NCBI GenBank assembly: GCA_016281385.1
Contig: JAEEIN010000153.1
Coordinates: 1-43,765, forward strand
Length of the DNA stretch: 43,765 nucleotides
Direction of reading: 5' to 3'
Source of the DNA: Lachnospiraceae bacterium
GTDB lineage: Bacteria > Bacillota > Clostridia > Lachnospirales > Lachnospiraceae
Below the pieces are notes generated by a model. The model saw only the letters and a program-made list of their open reading frames with translations, did no database searches and was not told the origin of the DNA. The translations under genes were made by a program, and so were the position numbers. Shown in pieces: positions 39,669 through 43,765 of the stretch. Numbering within the stretch: the stretch's first letter is position 1; each line of letters starts with the position of its first letter.

Positions 39669-40642
39669 GCGTTGTTGTTCCCGTATACAACGTTGAAAAA
39701 TATCTCGATAAGACCATAACTCAGATCATAAACCAGACCTACAGGAATCTCGAGATCCTTCTTGTAGACGACGGAGCCACCGACAGAAGCGGTGCCATCT
39801 GCGATGAATATGCAGCAAAGGATGATCGAATTCATGTGATCCACAAGGAAAACGGCGGCTCTTCAAGCGCTCGAAACGCAGGTATCAGGGAAGCTTCCGG
39901 TGACTACATCGGCTTTCTTGATGCGGACGACTGGGCGGACGAGACCATGTACGAAACTCTTATCCGCGCCGCACTTGACAACGATGCCACCATCTGTGAG
40001 GTCATGTCTCAGGATTTTGACGAGGAAGGAAATCTCCTTAAAGGTCCGAGACTCAACACAGGAAAAGTGACATTTATCCCTTCGGAGGAGGATTTTCGCC
40101 TGCTCATGATGCATGTAGGCGACAGTTCTTTTTGCACGAAGCTTATAAAGGCTGATTTCTGCAAGCAGTTTGCTTTTCCGGAGAATAAGTTAAACGAGGA
40201 CTTCCTTCTGATCCTTGAGATGATCGATAAATGTGACGGAGTTTACTCCATTGAGGAGCCTCATTACAACATTCTGATCCGAGGCGGCAGCAACCAGCGA
40301 AGCGGCTTCAGGCCTTTGCTTTACGATGCCATCATCGAAAACAGCGACTTTGCTTACGATATGATGACCGGGAAGTTCCCCTCATGTAAGACGGAAACCG
40401 AGAGATTTCGCTATGTTCAGCGCCTTATGTACCTTCTGCACATCCCGGTTTCTCAAATGACCGATAACAACCGTACATATCAGAAGGTCCTCGCCGAGGT
40501 CCGCGCGGAAAAAGAAAAATGGAAATCAAATCCCTTCCTTACAGATAAAGAAAAAAGAAACTTAAAGATCCTCACCTCCTGCCCTAAATTCAGCAAGCGG
40601 GTTCACGGTCTTATAATGAAATTAAAAAACTCCGAAGCATAA
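39650..40642 (+). CDS. Family 2 glycosyltransferase
   Basis: This 330-residue protein has the classical GT2 opening ISVVVPVYNVEKYLDKTI, the ILLVDDGATDRSG nucleotide loop, the acceptor-loop ENGGSSSARNAGI and the metal motif FLDADD near residues 88-93. GT2 enzymes add one sugar from a UDP- or dTDP-sugar to a glycan or lipid. The C-terminal 120 residues are helix-rich and variable. There is no membrane helix, so it acts at the cytoplasmic face. GGAAAG precedes the ATG inside the previous gene. Confidence 0.92.
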   Translation: MEDKKISVVVPVYNVEKYLDKTITQIINQTYRNLEILLVDDGATDRSGAICDEYAAKDDRIHVIHKENGGSSSARNAGIREASGDYIGFLDADDWADETMYETLIRAALDNDATICEVMSQDFDEEGNLLKGPRLNTGKVTFIPSEEDFRLLMMHVGDSSFCTKLIKADFCKQFAFPENKLNEDFLLILEMIDKCDGVYSIEEPHYNILIRGGSNQRSGFRPLLYDAIIENSDFAYDMMTGKFPSCKTETERFRYVQRLMYLLHIPVSQMTDNNRTYQKVLAEVRAEKEKWKSNPFLTDKEKRNLKILTSCPKFSKRVHGLIMKLKNSEA

Positions 40643-40695
40643 CCGCCTGGGATTTGACAGATGCGTTGAAGAGATCATCGCATACATGAAAATAC

Positions 40696-40710
40696 GGATG
40701 TGATACATCC
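40696..40710 (+). terminator. Weak hairpin after the GT2 gene
   Basis: GGATGT and ACATCC pair around GAT (40696-40710) and are followed by ATTAAATCTTTA. The stem is only six pairs, so it may instead be an operator in front of the response regulator gene at 40750. Confidence 0.35.
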
Positions 40711-40749
40711 ATTAAATCTTTAGTAAATCATTCTACCGGGGTATGATCA

Positions 40750-42300
40750 ATGAGAAAACTGTACATAGCGGACGATGAAAAATCAATTCGGGACGGGATC
40801 AAGCTTCTGCTTGACTGGGCTGCACTTGGGTACGACATCTGCGGCGAGTCGGGCAACGGAACAGATGCCGTTTCCGATATCATGCGCTTAAAGCCCGATC
40901 TTGTGCTCATGGACATACGCATGCCGGGACTCAGCGGCGTGGATGCCATAAAGGAACTGTTTGAATCCGGCTTCTCCGGTCATTTTGTGATCCTCTCCGG
41001 ATACTCAGACTTTAAATATGCCCAGGCGGCCATGAAATACAACGTACGCTACTATCTCACAAAGCCCATCGACGAGGATGAGCTTCTTTCCGCCGTCAAA
41101 GAGATCTCCCAAAATCTTGATAAAAAAGACACGGAGGAGAACTTCGACCTGTATCTTAAGAGCAGGTCAAAGAAAGAGGTCCTCGCCGATATCCTTAACA
41201 GATCCGTGGACTTTTCTCTCCTTAAAAGCGACGACCTGGGCCTTTCCGCCGACAAATACCGGCTGGTGGCCTACGAAAACTTCAATATTTCCTCGGAGGA
41301 TCTTCCCTACCATTTCTCGGAACTCTTTAAAGCCGCAGGGAAAAACAGCCTCTCTTCCATCCATATCGAATATAAGCACCATAATCTCCTGCTTTTGATG
41401 GGAGATCAGGCCATAAACCTTTTTAACCGGTTCCTTTCTTACTATGAATCCGTGCCGGAGCAGGGAAGCCCCCTTGACTCTTTGTTTGTGGCCTACAGTA
41501 ACGTGGTGGGTTCCCTTTCGGATCTTCCCGTTTCCTACATGCAGCTTGAAGCCCTGATCTCCCGCCGTTTCTTTTGCCTTCAGGGACAGCATGTTTTAAG
41601 CTGTGACGATCTGCCTTCTTTTACCGGAAATCTGTCTCCTTTGGAGAATTCCCGCATTGAGGGCTATGCCTGCGAGATCTCCGACTGTATACAGACCTTT
41701 AACCGCAGAAAACTGGCCGAGACCCTCTATTCCATCGAGGAGTATCTTTACCATGTTGACGCGGATATTTCCGCGGTAAAACTGTTCCTTGTGGATCTGT
41801 ATCTGCAGGTCAAGGACACCCTTACCCACCGCTATAACGACCAGAGCCTCCCCTTTGATTCAAATCCGGATATAATCTCCTTTATCCACGAGCGAAACTA
41901 TCTGTTTGAGATCGCGGTGTATTTTTCGCGCCATTTCGAGGAGCTTATGAACGCCCTCGGAAACTCCTCCAGGGAAAGTGTCATCGATGATGTGATGTAC
42001 TATATCGATCACAATTACAGCACCAACTTAAAGCTTGAGACCATCGCTCCCCTCTTCGGCTACAACAGTTCCTACCTTGGCAAGATCTTCAGCAAAGCCG
42101 CCGGCGAAAACTTTAACTCCTATGTGGACCGCATTCGCATAGAGCATGCCCTTACCATGCTGGAGGACGGCAGTCTTAAGGTGTACGAGATCGCAGAAAA
42201 GGTAGGCTATCGCAACGTTGACTATTTCCACAAAAAATTCAAAAAAATAACGGGAGAAAGCCCCGCCGAATACCGGCAAAGTCATTTCTCCCGCAAGTAA
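40750..42300 (+). CDS. YesN/AraC-type response regulator
   Basis: This protein has 516 residues. The receiver domain (1-120) carries the acidic pocket D8-D9, phospho-acceptor Asp55 in LVLMDIRMPG and Lys in YYLTKPIDED. The middle 290 residues are the variable linker domain of YesN-type regulators. The last 100 residues are an AraC-type double helix-turn-helix (YNSSYLGKIFSKAAGENFNS, then IAEKVGYRNVDYFHKKFKK and TGESPAEYR). Such regulators work with YesM-like sensor kinases and control carbohydrate ABC transporters. The kinase is not in the window, but a solute-binding protein gene lies convergent and adjacent, a fitting target. Confidence 0.92.
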   Translation: MRKLYIADDEKSIRDGIKLLLDWAALGYDICGESGNGTDAVSDIMRLKPDLVLMDIRMPGLSGVDAIKELFESGFSGHFVILSGYSDFKYAQAAMKYNVRYYLTKPIDEDELLSAVKEISQNLDKKDTEENFDLYLKSRSKKEVLADILNRSVDFSLLKSDDLGLSADKYRLVAYENFNISSEDLPYHFSELFKAAGKNSLSSIHIEYKHHNLLLLMGDQAINLFNRFLSYYESVPEQGSPLDSLFVAYSNVVGSLSDLPVSYMQLEALISRRFFCLQGQHVLSCDDLPSFTGNLSPLENSRIEGYACEISDCIQTFNRRKLAETLYSIEEYLYHVDADISAVKLFLVDLYLQVKDTLTHRYNDQSLPFDSNPDIISFIHERNYLFEIAVYFSRHFEELMNALGNSSRESVIDDVMYYIDHNYSTNLKLETIAPLFGYNSSYLGKIFSKAAGENFNSYVDRIRIEHALTMLEDGSLKVYEIAEKVGYRNVDYFHKKFKKITGESPAEYRQSHFSRK

Positions 42301-42330
42301 CACTTTTATTTGTGCCTTTCTTTTTCTTTC

Positions 42331-43765
42331 TTAATGTCCTCTGACAGCCACTTCAAGGGCATGTCTTCTGGCTGCTTCATCCATGGACCACTGCTTGCAC
42401 TTGTCATATCCGTATGCATTGGCAGTGTTTATCATCTGCTGCACATAATAATTGTATTCCCCTTCTGAAGCCGCATAAATGGCCTTCCAGCTGTAGTCTA
42501 CGATACAGGTGGTAACCTGCTTCCAGATAAGCTCAAAATCGTCGTCCTGCTCCGATTCGGTGTATTCCGTTGCGGGCGCGACTCTGTACTTGAGCCTGTC
42601 CATATATTCGCTGATGGTCTCTACTCCGTTATAATTCATCCAGTCTTTCTGAATATCGTAATTGACCTTGGTAATGATGCTCCTCCAGTAGGTCTGATCG
42701 TAAGGATCGCCGGTGGTGTTGGGGTTTGTTTCGTTACCGGACCAGGTGGTGTTGTTTATCTGAACTTCACCGTCATGGAAGGTACCGCCGGCATAAGCTC
42801 CGGCCACATCCTCGGTAAGAGGGGTATCCTTGTCATTCTGGCACTTTTCGCCAAGTTCGGTAAAGCAGGCACGTCCTTCCTGATCATAGTACCACATAAG
42901 GTCCTTAGGGCCGTAAAGAGACTCCATGTAGCCGTCGGGTGTGCAAAGATAATTGATGATATCCATGCACAGTTCAGGATGCTCGGTATTTGCACCGATG
43001 GTCCATACACGGTTTCCGCCGTATACGCTCATGCCGTAGCAAAGAGGAACTGCCTTCTCGGGAACCATGGTGTACATGTACTTTCCTTCTGCCATGTGGG
43101 CGTCGGTATTGTACTGAAGACTGCCCGCATAGTTAAAGATGGAGAAGAAAATACCCGATGCCTTAAGCTTCTCGATCATCTCCGAATAAGTCTGGGTCAT
43201 GGAGTTGGGATCCAAGAGTCCCTTCCTGTAAAGGGTGTTAAAGAACTTAAGGGACTGAAGGTAAGGGCCGTCAGGCTCCAGTGCATCATGCATGGTGCCT
43301 GTATCGGTATCGTACACACCCAGAGCCATTTCATCATAGCCCCAGTATGCCGTTGCAAATGCTTTTACATACATTACCATGTTTCCGTCCCAGTCGGGCC
43401 AGAGAGACACCGCATAGGTGGGATTTCCGTTTTCGTCGGTGGGTGAAAGCTCCTTCATCTGCTCAAAGAGGGTAACCATGTCATCAAGGTCCTTGACTAC
43501 GGGGTAACCGAGCTGCTTATACAGATCCCATCTGAAATCCCAGGTATAGAAGAACTGCTCATGGGAATCACTGGATGAAGCAACGGAATGACCGAAGCCG
43601 TACAGCGTATCACTGGCACCTTCCGTAATGGAGGAGGTAAGGTTTTTGTTGGCCTGCAGTGCCTGAGGCATATGGTCTTTAATGTACGCGCCGTGGTTCT
43701 CCAGAAGATCGTACTTGTTCCAGTCAAGGAGCATTCCGCTCTTTACCGCACGCTTGTAGTCGTTA
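42331..43765 (-). CDS. Extracellular solute-binding protein (sugar ABC transporter), N-terminus off window
   Basis: The frame is open to the right edge of the window. The internal Met at 43734 is preceded by coding sequence (NDYKRAVKSG), so it is not the real start, and the lipoprotein signal lies beyond 43765. At least 477 residues are visible. Aromatic-rich stretches (FFYTWDFRWDLYKQLGYPVV, SLWPDWDGNMVMYVKAFATA, YWRSIITKVNYDIQKDWMNY) and the repeated periplasmic-binding-protein-like pattern fit family 1 solute-binding proteins of the large (about 550-residue) LplA type. Its control by the adjacent response regulator gene is likely. Confidence 0.85.
   Translation of the reverse strand, partial: NDYKRAVKSGMLLDWNKYDLLENHGAYIKDHMPQALQANKNLTSSITEGASDTLYGFGHSVASSSDSHEQFFYTWDFRWDLYKQLGYPVVKDLDDMVTLFEQMKELSPTDENGNPTYAVSLWPDWDGNMVMYVKAFATAYWGYDEMALGVYDTDTGTMHDALEPDGPYLQSLKFFNTLYRKGLLDPNSMTQTYSEMIEKLKASGIFFSIFNYAGSLQYNTDAHMAEGKYMYTMVPEKAVPLCYGMSVYGGNRVWTIGANTEHPELCMDIINYLCTPDGYMESLYGPKDLMWYYDQEGRACFTELGEKCQNDKDTPLTEDVAGAYAGGTFHDGEVQINNTTWSGNETNPNTTGDPYDQTYWRSIITKVNYDIQKDWMNYNGVETISEYMDRLKYRVAPATEYTESEQDDDFELIWKQVTTCIVDYSWKAIYAASEGEYNYYVQQMINTANAYGYDKCKQWSMDEAARRHALEVAVRGH

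Noticed and set aside
42775-43446. Plus-strand 223-codon frame
   Set aside because: It is antisense to the solute-binding protein gene, without a ribosome site or domain.

Overview
The window looks like a low-GC Gram-positive anaerobe of the Lachnospiraceae, probably Butyrivibrio-like. I infer this from strong GGAGG-type ribosome binding sites, a C-terminally anchored pullulanase, DUF1846, LytTR/DUF3021 and DUF3990 gene pairs, and a YesN-type regulator beside a sugar-binding protein gene. No rRNA, tRNA, insertion sequence or CRISPR array was found.

Left flank (1-2233): the tail of a DUF1846 gene and its terminator, then an AAA-type ATPase/winged-helix gene preceded by four 17-bp direct repeats at an exact 29-bp period. 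Next come a broken HipA-like toxin remnant and its XRE-type partner. The XRE promoter carries a perfect 24-bp palindrome and is predicted to give a leaderless message.

Main island (2370-24918): 22 tightly packed minus-strand genes (22090 down to 2370), plus two divergent plus-strand genes (fabD and a nucleotidyltransferase-aminotransferase fusion). The island encodes a complete-looking set of free-standing thiotemplate parts. These are an acyl-CoA carboxylase carboxyltransferase, malonyl-CoA:ACP transacylase, five acyl carrier proteins of two classes, three adenylate-forming ligases (one fused to a nitroreductase), four ketoacyl-ACP-synthase-III-like proteins (two with full Cys-His-Asn triads, two degenerate), an SDR reductase, a metallo-beta-lactamase-fold hydrolase, three GNAT-like acyltransferases, a hexapeptide-repeat acyltransferase, a beta-propeller protein and a WcbI-like protein. 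There is no condensation domain, modular PKS, dehydratase, enoyl reductase, phosphopantetheinyl transferase or transporter. My reading is that amino or carboxylic acids are activated onto free carrier proteins, extended with malonyl units by KAS III enzymes, optionally oxidised or reduced, and handed to acyltransferases. The acceptor may be a sugar or surface glycan. I know of no named pathway with this composition. Base composition changes from about 50% GC to about 33% GC near 15.3 kb inside this operon.

Middle (24965-30913): a bidirectional terminator; two surface-protein genes with an upstream region holding two LytTR-type direct-repeat pairs; the LytTR regulator and DUF3021 membrane partner; glf (UDP-galactopyranose mutase); and a DUF3990/XRE toxin-antitoxin-like pair with tandem operators.

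Right flank (30935-43765): an extracellular pullulanase; a glycan operon (acyltransferase 3, FAD oxidoreductase, radical SAM enzyme, GT52-like transferase); two divergent glycosyltransferases; a YesN/AraC response regulator; and the 5'-truncated gene of an extracellular solute-binding protein.
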